Below, piece after piece: positions 22,146-33,819 of a DNA stretch of 64,000 bases. Position 1 is the first letter of the stretch. Every line of letters starts with the position of its first letter. The stretch is from contig CM060731.1 of the NCBI GenBank assembly GCA_030704615.1, forward strand, positions 13,392,001 through 13,456,000, read 5' to 3'. The stretch comes from Takakia lepidozioides (taxonomy: Eukaryota; Streptophyta; Takakiopsida; Takakiales; Takakiaceae). The notes under the pieces are model-generated. The model saw nothing but the letters and a program-made list of their open reading frames with translations, did no database searches and was not told where the DNA came from. The position numbers were made by a program, and so were the translations under genes.

Positions 22146-25100
22146 TCAATGATTTCTGGAATTCCTAAGGAAGAGTTTGTGCAGCTCGTTCATGCTCAAC
22201 GCCGGTGCATGAATAAAGTCATCAATAGTCACGTTCATCCTCAACCTCTTCAGGTAAATGTAATACAGATGCTTGCACGGATAATACTTCGAACCCTTCT
22301 TTGCTTCCATCAACGAGAAGTCCGTACAATTGCAAGTCGGCTCCACTCCAATCGTAATTGTGTATACATCGTCGCGTACAGCCGAGCCGGCCGTTGCCAT
22401 CCGATACACACGCCTAAGGCCGGGTGGGGGTACGTCCACGGAGCTCTGAATAGTGCAAGTCATCCCAAGAGCATTGGCAATCCGAGTCTCATTCAACTTG
22501 TTGGGAGGGTGTCGTCTTTTCACTCTTTCGAATCGCATTGTGGGATGTGCAGAATTGTCCAGTCCGTCTCTACTGGACCAAGCAGTCTGCAATGGCTGGG
22601 TCTGAGGAACCGGAAATGCGTGGGCCGGGATGTCTGTGCGTTGCACCATTCGAAATCCTGCTGCAGATAGAGCATCCGCCTCATTCTGAGAGAGGCTGCA
22701 ACCCGGTGCAACAGGCCAGACGCCCGGAGGCTCCGGCATTCCCTGAATCCCGTACTTGGGCTTGCCAAATACACAGGTCATTATGTCGTGCCTACAGAAC
22801 CAAAATGTCAGCGTTGTGGCGTGAGCAAATGTGGGAGTCAAAAATCTGCCGCTGAAACAAAGTGCAGGTACAGCACCATGTGGGTTCCTCCGAATCATCT
22901 CACCACAGCGTGCTCTTGTATCCAGCCGGATGGCGCAACACTTCCCTCGAAATGCCGGCAATGTCCTCGCAATTCTCCACTGTGACTCCGACACTCTTGT
23001 CTCCACAATGGGAATGTTGTACTGCTTTACTACAGATGGCTCGTTATGTTGCCGGGGCACGCGCCCTGTGCTCAAAGGAGATGGCGATCTTGAACGTGCA
23101 GGACTTGCGGTGCTCGATGAGACCTCCTCGGGCAACATCACCGGACCACGAGGGAGCGTGCGAATATTCTTGTCAGCTCGCCATGAATCATCTTCTCCGC
23201 CAGGTGCCTCGTCAAGTCTTCGTCTCACTGGACGGGTATGAACATCTTCTTCCAAATGTTGGCCTCTTCGCAACAATGGCGTGTCCCGAAGGCCCTCTCG
23301 CAAGGCCGCCGCCCTTTTCCGAGGATTCTTCGATCTAGAGGCAGTCCGCATCAGCATTTCCTGCCTGCCCGGCCCCAAGCCCCACTGTTTCCCTTTCAAG
23401 AACTCGTTGTACCTGCTTTGCTGCATAATTGATCTCACAATGTCCTCCGTTGTGGCAGTGAGGATGTCCACCAGATGCGCCGCAGAGGAGGCACGCCAGG
23501 AAGAGTGCACTGATTCGGCCATGTTTGTCGTGGGCATGTCGGTGTCGGAGTCGAGACACATTTCCTGCACAAGCACATGTTGAGGTTACAAGCAAGTTAC
23601 AAATATGGCCAAGAATAATATTCAACGGGACGCGAATTCGTGCAACTCACCTCCCGCATATAGTCGCCGAACTGGAGGAAACGATAATGCCACCATGCTA
23701 GCCAACTGACCATTGCTCCCTCGTCTGATTTCCTTACAGCATCTGACGATGTCCACCAAGCCCGTATACATGTAAACTGTGTCTCTGCATCATTCAAGGT
23801 GGGAGCGCGCTTCCACGCAAGGTACATGGAACGGTGCTCCTCTCTGAAATCTGGCGCCACGAGCCTGGTTGTGTACTGCGAAAGGCTCTGCAGAAAATGG
23901 AACCCACAAGATCTCTCCTTGCCTTCCATGGGAACATTGGGGTCTTCCCCGTACACCCTTCGGATGGCAGCCCAATTTGCTTGTGCGTTGTCCGCCATGA
24001 AACCACGGAAATTGGGAGGGGGCAATCCCGCCTTAGCCATCTGTTCATTTATTCCCTGCCAAAGAAGCATCTCCGATTGTGTGTCCTCTCCTTTCATCTC
24101 ACAAATAACAATTGTCATTAGCATCCTGCAGTGGGTGTCGTAGACATGAGCACCCATTGTCACCCACTAGTGATTTGTAATTCGTTTGATATGGTCGAAC
24201 ATGACCCAACTGTTTGACAAGTCCCCACTCGTCATCCTGTGGACCAGTTCGACGCCGCTGCCAGGTCCACACGTGGACATTTTGAATACGAAACAACGAT
24301 CTGCCTCAGTCCCTTGTCCTGGAAACCGACTTCCATGAATGTAGTCATATCCACATCGTCGCTTCACCTCCAGAATGGAGTGCATATCCGAGCCACGCCC
24401 AATTTTCTGTTTGCATGACACAATGTGGTTTCGGACATTCGGTGAACAGACGTGGGACACCGACTCCAGCAATGCCTCCATTTCCTTGTCATCGAGAGGA
24501 ACTCTGTCAGAACCGTCTTCCGACATAATTCTGGCCAACGCCATCTTATGGGCGGCTTGGAGCTGTATCTGTTTGGGTTTGGCACCCGGTCTCAACTTAA
24601 CCTCCTCCTGAACTAGCTGCTCTGCCTCGTGGGCAGCCTCCCGCGAGTTCCCCCTCGCCAATTTGTGACAATGGGATCCAACGTGTATGCAAGCTCGGGT
24701 GAGGTCAGGGAAACGGTGCAACACATAGAACTGCTTGGCATTACAAACAGACATGCAATGTGGTGGTTCTTTGCAATGCGCACACTTAAATGTGGAGTTC
24801 GGAACCTTCTCCTGAGCTCGAATTGGTTGATGAGTTGTGCCTGTCCAATCGGTCTCGTTCCTGTGACCTCTGGATTTAAAGTGGAAGCAAGTTGGGGAGA
24901 AACACCGCAACACGCCCGCACAAACAACGTAGTGCACCCGCACACCATCGAGCATCTTCATGCTGGTGGTTTTGGTAACGCACCAAGGATGACCGTCATG
25001 TTTTCTATCCATATCTGTCAACATTCCGGATGCCCTCGAGTAGTCCGCCCGAGGAGGGAACTCAAAGAAGATATTACCGTCGACGTCGGCGGGAAGGCAT

Positions 25101-25743
25101 GTAACCGATTTAATTGCGAACTTGCTGTAGTCCAGCCCGGCCAGCTCCGACCGGTGTCCCTCCAGGTGAAGCCCTCGCAGAATTTCAAGAATAGATCAAA
25201 CTGCGGTGCTCGTGCTGGGAATATGACTCCCTCCTCCATTGAGGACTTGCCTGATCTCCAGGACGACCTCGGAACTTCCATGACCTCGTCTGAGTCGGAC
25301 AGGTTGTGAACAACCCGGTTCTCGCTCGTCTTCATGGATGGGTTCGGCTCTAGATTTACTTCGTTGCGGACTTCTCTCTTTGAGGTAGCCACTCTCTGAT
25401 TCGCGGATTGTTTCGTGGAAGGCGCCAGGATAGAAGGTGCATTTGGCGGGCAAATGAAGTCCCCAACAGCCCTGTATATGACGTTGTCCGATGGTGGAAC
25501 TCGCCATTCCCTGCCATCGCCGAAATCATCGTGGAGCACAACAATACTCTCGACAACAAGGCCGTTTGAGTCCTTCCATTCCTCCTCCAAAAAAACCGAC
25601 CCCGGTTTTAGGTGGTATCGAACGCACAGATATTTCTCCATCACCCGGCAGATGTCCCCTCTGCACGGAAATGAAGCTCTATGCTCGTGAGGAGGGCAGT
25701 ACACTGTAGCGCTCGGGTTTTCCGCCATGGGAGATGTGCACAC
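22146..25743 (-). pseudogene. SWIM-finger MULE-like DDE transposase (disrupted)
   Basis: Probable transposase of about 1,170 aa. From the start at 25,743: an N-terminal region (RYHLKPGSVFLEEEWKDSNG), a Cys/His-rich segment (CFSPTCFHFKSRGH, FKCAHCKEPPHC, CIHVGSHCH), then a MULE-like core with the aspartate-bearing box NFRGFMADNAQANW and the C-x2-H box ERSCGFHFLQSL. Then come TTNMAESVHSSW and a C-terminal SWIM zinc finger (CxC in CNCTDF, CxH in YPCKHLYY). One GT-AG intron, 23,650-23,565, rejoins DYMRE to EMCLDSD. Defects: a frameshift near 25,180 (DLFLKF to ILRGLHLEG) and one in-frame TAG at 24,167-24,169, where the relative at 41.4 kb reads through. A SWIM finger after a DDE core is typical of Mutator-like transposases. 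Finding it inside CACTA ends is unusual. Confidence 0.75.
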
Positions 25744-25876
25744 AAGACTGCCAGGATGGCGTGCGGGGAAGCTCCCTGGTAGAAGGGGGATGCAGCGATG
25801 GGAAGGAATGTGGTGCCAATTTGTCCGAGCGACGAAGCCTGATCCAAATCCAGGGAGCCAACTATCTCAAAAATCC

Positions 25877-27185
25877 ACAGTCAGTGTTAATGAACCTTGT
25901 CTCCGGAATGCGGCACCTGGTCTTTGCGCAATAACTGCCAACGGTATGCAGTCAGAAAGTGGGGGGCCGTCCGGATGATGTCGGCTGAAGGGGAGAAGCC
26001 GGCACCGTGCCGTCACATTACTACCCCCGAATGGAAATTCGGCACCCAATATCCAACAGGGGCCGCACGGATGAAGTCGTCCGGGGCAGACATGCCGGCA
26101 CCTGTCCGACAAAGAACATCCCCCGGATGGAAATTCAGTGCCGAATTTCCATTCGGATCCCCCCAAAGGAAGTCCTGTCGGGGGGTCAGGCCGAAAACTG
26201 GCCGACATAAAAACCTCCTCGGATGGAAAAACGGCGCCGAATTTCCATCCGAGGCCTTTCGGATGCAGTCGGCTCGGGGGAAAGGCCGCCATCTAGCCCT
26301 CACATTACAACCCCCGGACGGAAATTCGGCACCGAATATACAACAGGGGAAGCCCGGATGAAGTCGCCTCGGGCGTAGAGGCCGGTGCGTGTGCGACAGA
26401 GAACATCCCCTGGATGGAGATTCAGCGCCGAATTTCCATCCGGGCCCCCCCAAAGGAAGTCATGTCGGGGGGTCAGGCCGAAAACTGGCCGGCATAAAAA
26501 CATCCCTAGATGGAAAAACGGCGCCGAATTTCCATCCGGGGCGGTTCGGATGCAGTCAGGGAGGGGGGAGAGGCCGGCACCTGGCCGTCACATTTCAACC
26601 CCCGGACGGAAATTCGGCACCGAATGTCCAACAAGGGACGCCCGGATGAAGTCGCCTCGGGCGTAGAGGCCGGCACGTGTTCGTCAGAGAGCATCCCCTG
26701 GATGGAGATTCGGCGCCGAATTTCCATCCGGGCCCCCCCAAAGGAAGTCGTGTTGGGGGGTCAGGCCGAAAACTGGCCGACATAAAAACCTCCCCAGATG
26801 GAAAAACGGCGCCAAATTTCCATCCGGGGCCGTTCCAATGCAGTCGGGGAGGGGGGAGAGGCCGGCACCTGGCCGTCATATTTCAACCCCGGGACGGAAT
26901 TTCGGCACCGAATATCCAACAGAGCGGCAGAGAGGCCAGCACCTCTCCGATAGAGACCATCCCCCGGATGGAAATTCGGCGCCGAATTTCCATCGGGGCC
27001 CCCTCAAAAGAAGTCGTAAAAACCTCCCAGAATGGAAAAACGGCGCCGAATTTCCGTCCGAGGCTGTTCCGATTTGCCTCTAGCAGTCAAGGATTCCAAG
27101 AAAAACGTGTCTACAAGTGCACTTCAGCCACAAAACAATTGTTTTTCTCCGAAAAATCAATCGGACACGGTCAGAATTACCTGCA
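25877..27185. repeat. Palindrome array A: tandem ~290-bp units
   Basis: About four tandem units (period about 275-291 bp; the phrase GAACATCCCC or a close variant recurs near 26,108, 26,399, 26,688 and 26,962). Each carries up to three inverted repeats centred on GGCGCC or a close variant, with arms of GATGGAAATTC/GAATTTCCATC. At about 26,967 the core AATTCGGCGCCGAATT extends into a perfect 28-bp palindrome. The long open frames on both strands are by-products of the repeats. Confidence 0.9.
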
Positions 27186-27835
27186 AGAAGGTAATTCAGC
27201 GCTTCGAAATACCTGGCGAATGGAAATTCGGCGCCGAATATCCATACGCCAGCAATCCGACTTACCTGCTGGATGGAAATTCGGCGCCGGATTTCTATCC
27301 ATCCGGGATTCGAATTACCTGCAGGATGGAAATTCGGCGCCGGATTTCCATCCATCCGCTCTCCGACCAACCTTGCGGATGGAAATCCGGCACCGGATTT
27401 CCATCCATCCGCCTCCGAATTACCTGCGTGAGGGAAATTTCGCGCGCCGCCCTACCTGCGCGGATGGAAATCCGGCGCCGGATTTCCATCCACCCGCCTC
27501 CGAATTACCTGCGTGAGGGAAATTTCGCGCGCCGCCCTACTTGCGCGGATGGAAATCCGGCGCCGGATTTCCATCCATCCGCCTCCGAATTACCTGCGTG
27601 AGGGAAATTTCGCGCGCCGCCCTACCTGCGCGGATGGAAATCCGGCGCCGGATTTCCATCCATCCGCTTCTGAATTACCTGCGTGAGGGAAATTTCGCAC
27701 GCCGCCCTACCTTGCAGGATGGAAATCCGGCGCTGAATTTCCATCCTGCTGCGCTCCGAATTACCTGCAGGATGGAAATCCGGCGCCGGATTTCCATCCT
27801 ACAGCGCTCCGAATTACCTCTACGTTGGAAATTCC
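27186..27835. repeat. Palindrome array B: tandem 85-bp units
   Basis: Units of exactly 85 bp (CCTCCGAATTACC-type phrase at 27,412, 27,497, 27,582 and 27,667) each hold one 28-bp palindrome with core AAATCCGGCGCCGGATTT. Upstream and downstream, shorter units of about 52 bp carry related palindromes (27,222, 27,275, 27,327, 27,379, 27,718, 27,771). Several are perfect. The array lies between the ParB-like gene and the 5' end of the SWIM/DDE gene, both read leftward. Confidence 0.92.
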
Positions 27836-28469
27836 GGGCCGAGTTCCGTCGTTTTTCATCCGACATGGAGGGCTTCATCCGACATTTAATTGCGCAATTG
27901 GGCAATAAATGTCCACCGCCGTCCGTTTTCTTTCGGGCTGGCGACACATGGCTTCCTGGATACGTACCCTAAATCTGATGCTAATCTTGGCTTAACATGC
28001 TATTCGAGGCATGTACCCCAAAAACGGAGATCTTTTTCCATTTTGGCTGGGACTTATGCCGCCTGAAGGGCGTGGCTCTCCTGAGAGAGACCTCACATCC
28101 AAACCGCGGCAGAAGTTGAAAGCTCTGTACTACGGACGACGGCCAATCTCTCGCATGGCCAAACTGAAGCTCCAGCAGGAGATTCCAGTGTCTTGCTCAC
28201 AACCCGCGCCAACTGAAGCCGAGTACTCTCAGGCAAGCCACTTCTGCTTTCACTTTGTTCGATTTCGCTTTTGCTTTTGCTTTCGCTTTGTTGCCTCGCT
28301 TTGTTTTTGCATCTTCATCCTGGCTTCGCTGGATGAATGAACCTTAGATAGTTGAGTGCGTGTGCAAATCCGGCAGCTCTGGAGAAGGCTGCTTGTGCAT
28401 GTCATTCTCAGGCAATGGTTGCATTTGTTTTCATTGTTGTTGCATGGCTCTCCATACTTCCTAAACTTG
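27836..28469. other. Spacer between palindrome array and ParB-like gene end
   Basis: Mixed sequence with a short CT-rich stretch (TTTCGCTTTTGCTTTTGCTT near 28,262). No recognisable gene. It holds the 3' flank of the ParB-like gene and may hold the promoter of nothing obvious. Confidence 0.35.
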
Positions 28470-31400
28470 TTATGTTTTCATTTTTGTTACACGATTGTTG
28501 CCATGGTGGTTGCGATGCTGGTTTTGGCACCGATGTTGGTTCTCACGATTTTGGGAATGACAGAGTGACGACGAGCCCGACACGCTGGTGGTATCATCGA
28601 CTGCTGCAACGCTCACAGCCGTGAAGAATTCCATCATGGCTTCAAAACCAGGGGTGTCTTTAGGCTCTGTACCGCCAGCCCTCTTCTTGGCTTTCCCCTT
28701 CTGCTCCGCCAGAGACTTGCTGTGTGCCACCTTCTTCGCCGTGGCAGCGAGAGCGTCAAGGAAGCTCTCATTGACGCATTGGATGATGGTTGGAGGTTCT
28801 AGCTTTGGCCTGTGCGTAAACGTCACCGCCGAATACCGCCGTGTAGGCTCGCCCTCAAATGCCAACTTCTTGGCAGAGCCAGTCCCGCTCCGAACTGACT
28901 TGGGAACCCGGACGACCGGTGACTGGGTAGGAGCAACAGCAGTCGCAGGACCTTGAACAAAGTCGTCGTCCGAGTCACTCTCTTGGGTCCCCTCCTGCGC
29001 CTCCTCCGATGCCCCGATGGTTTTCTTCTTTTTGGGTGTTACTGCACTCACATGTTTCCTTGTCCTTTTCCTTTGGCCTTTACTCTTCTCATGCAATTTC
29101 TCCTGAATTCGTGCCTGAGCAAGCTCTGCCGCTTTCCTAGAGTTTGCAAGCGCTTTTCCCTCTTTTGCACCCAACGGAGGCAGCGGAGCCCGGTTTCGTC
29201 GGAATTCAGCATCCAGCTTCAATTGAAACTCGGATGGGTCGAGCGAGCCGGGCGGAAGGTCCACATACCAAGGGCAATCACGCAAATGTTCCAGATGCCA
29301 CTCCTTCACAATATCGTCAGTGTACATGGAGTCAGCCCCAAGGTTCCTCCATGCCAGGAAGAATGGTGGCTCGAAAGACAAATGACCTTTCTCCAAAAAG
29401 GAGAACTTGCAGTACCTGCATTCATGAAAAACACAATGAGGTCCGTGAAATGCATATTCGGCACCATTTTCCCAGGTTGGGGCGGATGTGAGTGGGCCTA
29501 GAAATGGAAAAATGGCGCCGAATTTCGGTTTTCGGTGACTGCCACCCTAGGGACTTAGCCATCTTGGGAGCCCTGAACTGGAAATTCGGCGCCATTTTTC
29601 CCGGTTTGGCCCGAAGATGGCTAAGTCCCAGAACCGCAATAGGGCCTAGAACTGGAAAAATGGCGCCGAATTTCCAGTTCAGGGCTAGCCACCCTAGGGA
29701 CTTAGCCCGAAAATGGCTACGTCCCTGAACGGCAATAGGGCCTAGAACTGGAAAATGGCGCCGAATTTCCACTTCAGGGCCAGCCACCCTAGGGACTTAG
29801 CCCGAAAATGGCTAAGTCCTTGAACGGCAATAGGGCCTGGAACTGGAAAATGGCGCCGAATTTCCAGTTCCGGGCCAGCCAGTCTAGGGACTTAGCCCGA
29901 AAATGGCTAAGTCCCTGGATGGCAATAGGGCCTAGAACTGGAAAATGGCGCCGAATTTCCAGTTCCGGGCCAACCAGTCTAGGGACTTAGCCCGAAAATG
30001 GCTAAGTCCCTGAACGGCAATAGGGCCTAGAACTGGAAAATGGCGCCGAATTTCCAGTTCAGGGCCAGCCAGTCTAGGGACTTAGCCATTTTCGGAGCCC
30101 TGACTGGAAATTCGGCGCCATTTTCCCTAACACCACATGAGGCCTCTAACATCCTGAAATGCAAGGACTTGAAAGAAAGGCAGCGCGTATGTACCTGTAC
30201 AGAAGGCGCATTGCAGCTTTGTCCGCGTTCGGCTGGTCGGTGAACTCGTGGCTCCATCTGCTATCCCGAAAGAATAGGTTGGTTTTGTAGAGCAGAAAGT
30301 ACCTTGTCACATAGTCGCGTAGACTCTCTGCTGCAGGAGACATCTCCATCTTGAACTGATGTGCTTGTGTGTCCAGCTGCTCTTGCGCATTCGTCGTCAC
30401 CTGTGGAGATTCTCCATCAGATCGCTTTCCTGAAAAAATACAATGAATCCACCCCCTACTAGAGTAGAAGCCCCAAACGAAGCGTGGGGAAGTACCTGAA
30501 ACCACCATGTCATGCGGTTCATCCACATGTCGAATGTGGGGTCAGAGAGTTTGTCCGGTTTGGGGAAGCTCCACATGTCCCTGGTACTTTGGGAACCATT
30601 CCAGATTTGGAGTCACCGGGTCTGTCCAACCACCCAACATATTCGTAAGCGCCAAACACCACAAAAAGGAGTTGTTGCCACCACAATTTGGTTAAGAATG
30701 TATCACCTTTTCTGTTGCATCCACACAGGATATGGCTAGACGATGGAGCTTCTCCAATGTCATTGTGGGCTTCAGAGCGCGAGAGTAGTGCTTCCCCACC
30801 TCCACCAGAAAGTCGGCACCAAGGGCGGGATCAGCTATGGCCACGTACTTTACCATCCGCGACTTGTACTTTATGCGGGCCCTCACCTCCGCAGCTTTGA
30901 CATACGATTCGAGTGCCGGGAGGGTTGGATTCTTCTCCTCTGACTCTATGTAGAACCTCCGCGCATGTGCCAAATCATGCTGTATTTTTCGTCTGTCAAG
31001 AATGCGCACATAAGATTAGAGATCCTGCTCAACACAATTTCTTCTATTGGGGGAGGAGAGACAGATTAGCTCAACAAAACTGTCAGGAGCTTTACCCGAA
31101 ATATGTAGTCCACCATGGCATCGACGCTCAGCCTATACCAGGTTCTGTCTGCCTTTGCCTCCGACTTGCGCAGGAGGTCGGCACTGAGGGAATTGGCAAA
31201 CTCTTGCACCCCCTGCTTCCCGACATCCTTCACTCGGAAGAGCATATGGGACAAGTTGGTGGCAATGAAGGCATTCTCAGTCACCCTGCAGTGCCACATT
31301 TCCATCAAACAATACTGAAATGGGAATTTTCATCATATATGAGGATTCGCAATGAAATGACTTCCAAATTCAAAGTCCAAAAGCGAGAGGCGTTGTAACT

Positions 31401-32701
31401 TACGAGTTGATGTCCGCCATTGCAGCTTTGAGAAGACTGCGATCTTTGGGCCCCGCAACCTTCAGCACAACACACTCCACGGCGAAATGCCAATCGAGGT
31501 CGTTGGGGTGGGCTTGGGCAATGTGCTCCATCCATGCCAGGAGGCGATGATTGCCGTCCCACACGTAGAACATCTTACCGGACAAGTGCTGGAAAAGAGG
31601 ATCACTAGCAATCGATCTCTCAAACTCCTCATTTCGCGTTTGCCAATGGGGACCCCATTTGTCCACCTCATCGGAAGTGTGGGCACGGGAAGCTCCGTGG
31701 TCGTTCTCAATGGAAACGTAAAACACGGCAGACCCCATTCGATATCCATCCCGGAAAGAGAATTTCAGCTTGTCGATATCGCCTGGGAGGGCAGGTCTCA
31801 CCACCTGCAATGACACCAAGCGGCAAAGGGGAATTCGAAGCTTGGCCGGGTACACCATGCCCCCCAGCACCCTGCCAATGTTGCTGTGGGTTGCCTCCAA
31901 CATCTTGGCAGCGGCCAACTTCATATCCGCCTCTGACATGACGTCTGCTGCAGAGGGGTTTTCCGGCAGCCCACCAGGACCGCCAAATCCAGCCTGTATG
32001 CTCCAGGTTTGGGGCCTGGGGATGTCCGGGAGGATGTCATCTTGGTCAGAAAGCTCCTTGTCGTCCTCCTCAACAGGGTCAGCCACCTGCGAAACCACCT
32101 CCAGCACTCTCCCCGTCTCTACTGCCCTCTCCCTGGCTTCACCTCGAACTTGCACAATCCGTGCTCTTTCTGGTGTTCTTTCCTCTCCTCCACTCTCCAC
32201 CGTATGGGTAATTGCAGGGGCTGCTCTTGCCCACGATGGTCTAACCGGTGTGTTGCTGCCTCTTTGTGGTGTCTTGGAGGGATCCACCGTCTCTGTGTGT
32301 CCCTCACTTACATGGGAATCTGTCAGTTCGGAACCCCTGGCCTCTTCAATGGCCTTTTCTCTTTCCTCCTGGCTAGCCTTGTGTCTTGCCTGTTCTTTTG
32401 CCCTCTCTTTGGCCCTCTCACGGGCTTTCTGTTTCTTATTAGGGCTAGCAGCAGGGGAGCCCGGATGGACAACCACCTTTGAGGTAGGCGAACTGACACC
32501 CTTGCACGCACTGCGAACTCCCCCCTCCGCAGCCCGTGACGGCTCTCGCGCCGGGGATTGCACGTGCTTGGCTTTCTTCTTCTTCTTTGCTTGGACGGGC
32601 CCTACTGCTTCTGCATCAACAACCTCCATTGCCGGATCTGCTGTTCTCACTTCCTCACGCCCCTTCTTTGTTGGATGTGCAGACATTGGTGTTTGAGGCA
32701 T
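28470..32701 (-). CDS. ParB-like (DGNHR) multi-exon protein of the element
   Basis: Unnamed protein read leftward from ATG 32,701. Exon 1 (to 31,404): a Lys/Glu-rich charged N-terminus, then a conserved domain containing KFSFRDGYRMGSAVF, KWGPHWQTRNEEFE and MFYVWDGNHRLLAWMEH, a DGxHR box of ParB/DGQHR-type folds that bind DNA or nucleotides. Introns 31,403-31,286 and 31,095-30,980 join S to VTENAF and FR to HDLAHARRFY. Later exons run about 30,979-30,729, 30,650-30,496 (DMWMNRMTWWFQ), 30,432-30,194 and 29,415-28,470, the last with a nuclear-type basic stretch KGQRKRTRKH. All junctions are GT-AG. The last intron contains a palindrome array. A broken homologue lies at 37.05-38.05 kb. Fold assignment is by motif only; function unknown. 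Confidence 0.65.
29490..30135. repeat. Palindrome array C: 95-bp units with two hairpins
   Basis: Five units of 95-96 bp (AATAGGGCCT at 29,638, 29,734, 29,829, 29,924, 30,019) each carry two inverted repeats. Hairpin 1 is GGCGCC-centred with arms GAACTGGAAA/TTTCCAGTTC; hairpin 2 is AGGGACTTAGCC and GGCTAAGTCCCT around a 7-nt loop. The ends of the array carry reversed variants (about 29,577 and 30,102). It sits wholly inside an intron of the ParB-like gene. Confidence 0.93.
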
Positions 32702-33819
32702 ATTGCTTTGTGAAGAGAGGGTCTACGTTCAAATTCCGCAACGACGGTCGTCTTGTTGATGCCACTGTGGACCCTGTAACCTACGATGTCCTCTACAACT
32801 ATGTGCCCCACTCCAGTATGCCGAAGAACACAAAGACAGGCAAACCGTGGCGGTACAGCCGGACGCGGAGCCCTGCTTTCATCCAAACCCTCATGGAGAC
32901 GTGCTCGGATGTCCAAGGGCGGATTCTGGACCTCACATGCGGCACGGGTAAGCCTTCATGTGCTCAGTTTGTCCCCTGGCCCGATTGCAATTGCATGCCG
33001 CAAGCTATTAACCGCCCGCTTTGTTCCTCAGGTGCTTCAATGTGGGCAGGGACGTTGTCCGACAGGCATGTGTTCGCCTTCGAGCCAGATACTGCCCTCC
33101 ACAACTCGGAACTTGCAGCGGCTGAACGTCTGCCGAAAGAGGAAGAGGCATCCTCGGAGGATGAGGAAAAATCCGAGAAGGTTCAGGGGGAGGAAGTTGG
33201 GATCGAGGCCGAGGAGCCCCCGGTTTACGAGTGAGTGGTCGCATTGTAAGTTGCTTCCAGATTTCGTGAGGCACCTCCCTCCGCTCGCTTATTTCATTGA
33301 AAACCCTTTCTGGTTGTGCTGGTATTGACATTCTTGAAGTGGATTTGTTCTTACTGTAGGATGTCAAGTACTGCCGGAGGGACGTCTACACCGGAGTTCA
33401 TGGGCAGGAGGAACGTGCCTTTTTTTGCCAGGGGGAATTTCATGCCTAGTCCAGAAAAGGAGTACATCCTTCCTACTTATGCTGCCCGACTTGCTTCGGT
33501 GTCCATTAGGAGGTGTTCCGAACCTAGTCGTGTACAGCAGATTTTACACGAGGCAAGCCTCAAGAAAATGAAGATGAGGGAGGAGGCAGCAGCTATTAGA
33601 GCCCGTCGGGCTCGTAGATTTGTCTTGGATTCTGCTGAGGAAAGTGGGGGAGAAGACGTAGAAGATTCCCAGGAGGTGAGGTGGACAGTCCCCCAAGGAG
33701 AGGACGGGATTTTTGAGAGGCATAGTGGAACTGATGCATCACAGAGCTCGGAGGATGAGGGGGATGAGGGGGATGAGGAAGAAGGTGGGGCAAGTTCCTC
33801 GGAGGGTGTAGGAGAGTAG
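32702..33819 (+). pseudogene. 5'-truncated SAM methyltransferase with three exons
   Basis: Exons run 32,702-32,947, 33,032-33,230 and 33,360-33,819, with GT-AG introns of 84 and 129 nt. Splicing restores RILDLTCGTG joined to ASMWAG, and VYE joined to MSSTAGG. Seen: SPAFIQTLMETCSDVQGRILDLTCGTG (a motif X plus motif I arrangement, D-L-x-C-G-T-G SAM loop), then HVFAFEPD (motif II, acidic ribose ligand) and an acidic C-terminus. This layout fits the C-terminal half of permuted (beta-class) N4/N6 DNA methyltransferases. The catalytic N/D/S-PP-Y motif expected upstream is absent: the frame stops making sense at the ParB-like gene start, read divergently. A poly(A) signal AATAAA is at 33,883-33,888. 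The stop is TAG at 33,817-33,819. Confidence 0.65.

Noticed and set aside
24629-25309. 226-codon plus-strand open frame
   Set aside because: Shadow of the SWIM/DDE gene on the other strand; no recognisable motif.
26677-27601. Long plus-strand open frames (up to 279 codons) over the palindrome arrays
   Set aside because: The peptides are direct read-outs of tandem repeats (EIRRRISI, DGNSAPDFHP), occur on both strands and in several frames, and have no independent coding signal.
25877-30135. CRISPR array
   Set aside because: Repeats are eukaryotic tandem palindromes with near-identical spacing sequence between them, not short repeats with unique spacers, and no cas-like genes occur.
31770-32696. 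308-codon plus-strand open frame
   Set aside because: It is antisense to exon 1 of the ParB-like gene, whose frame has conserved landmarks in a second copy and proper splice sites; the plus frame shows none.
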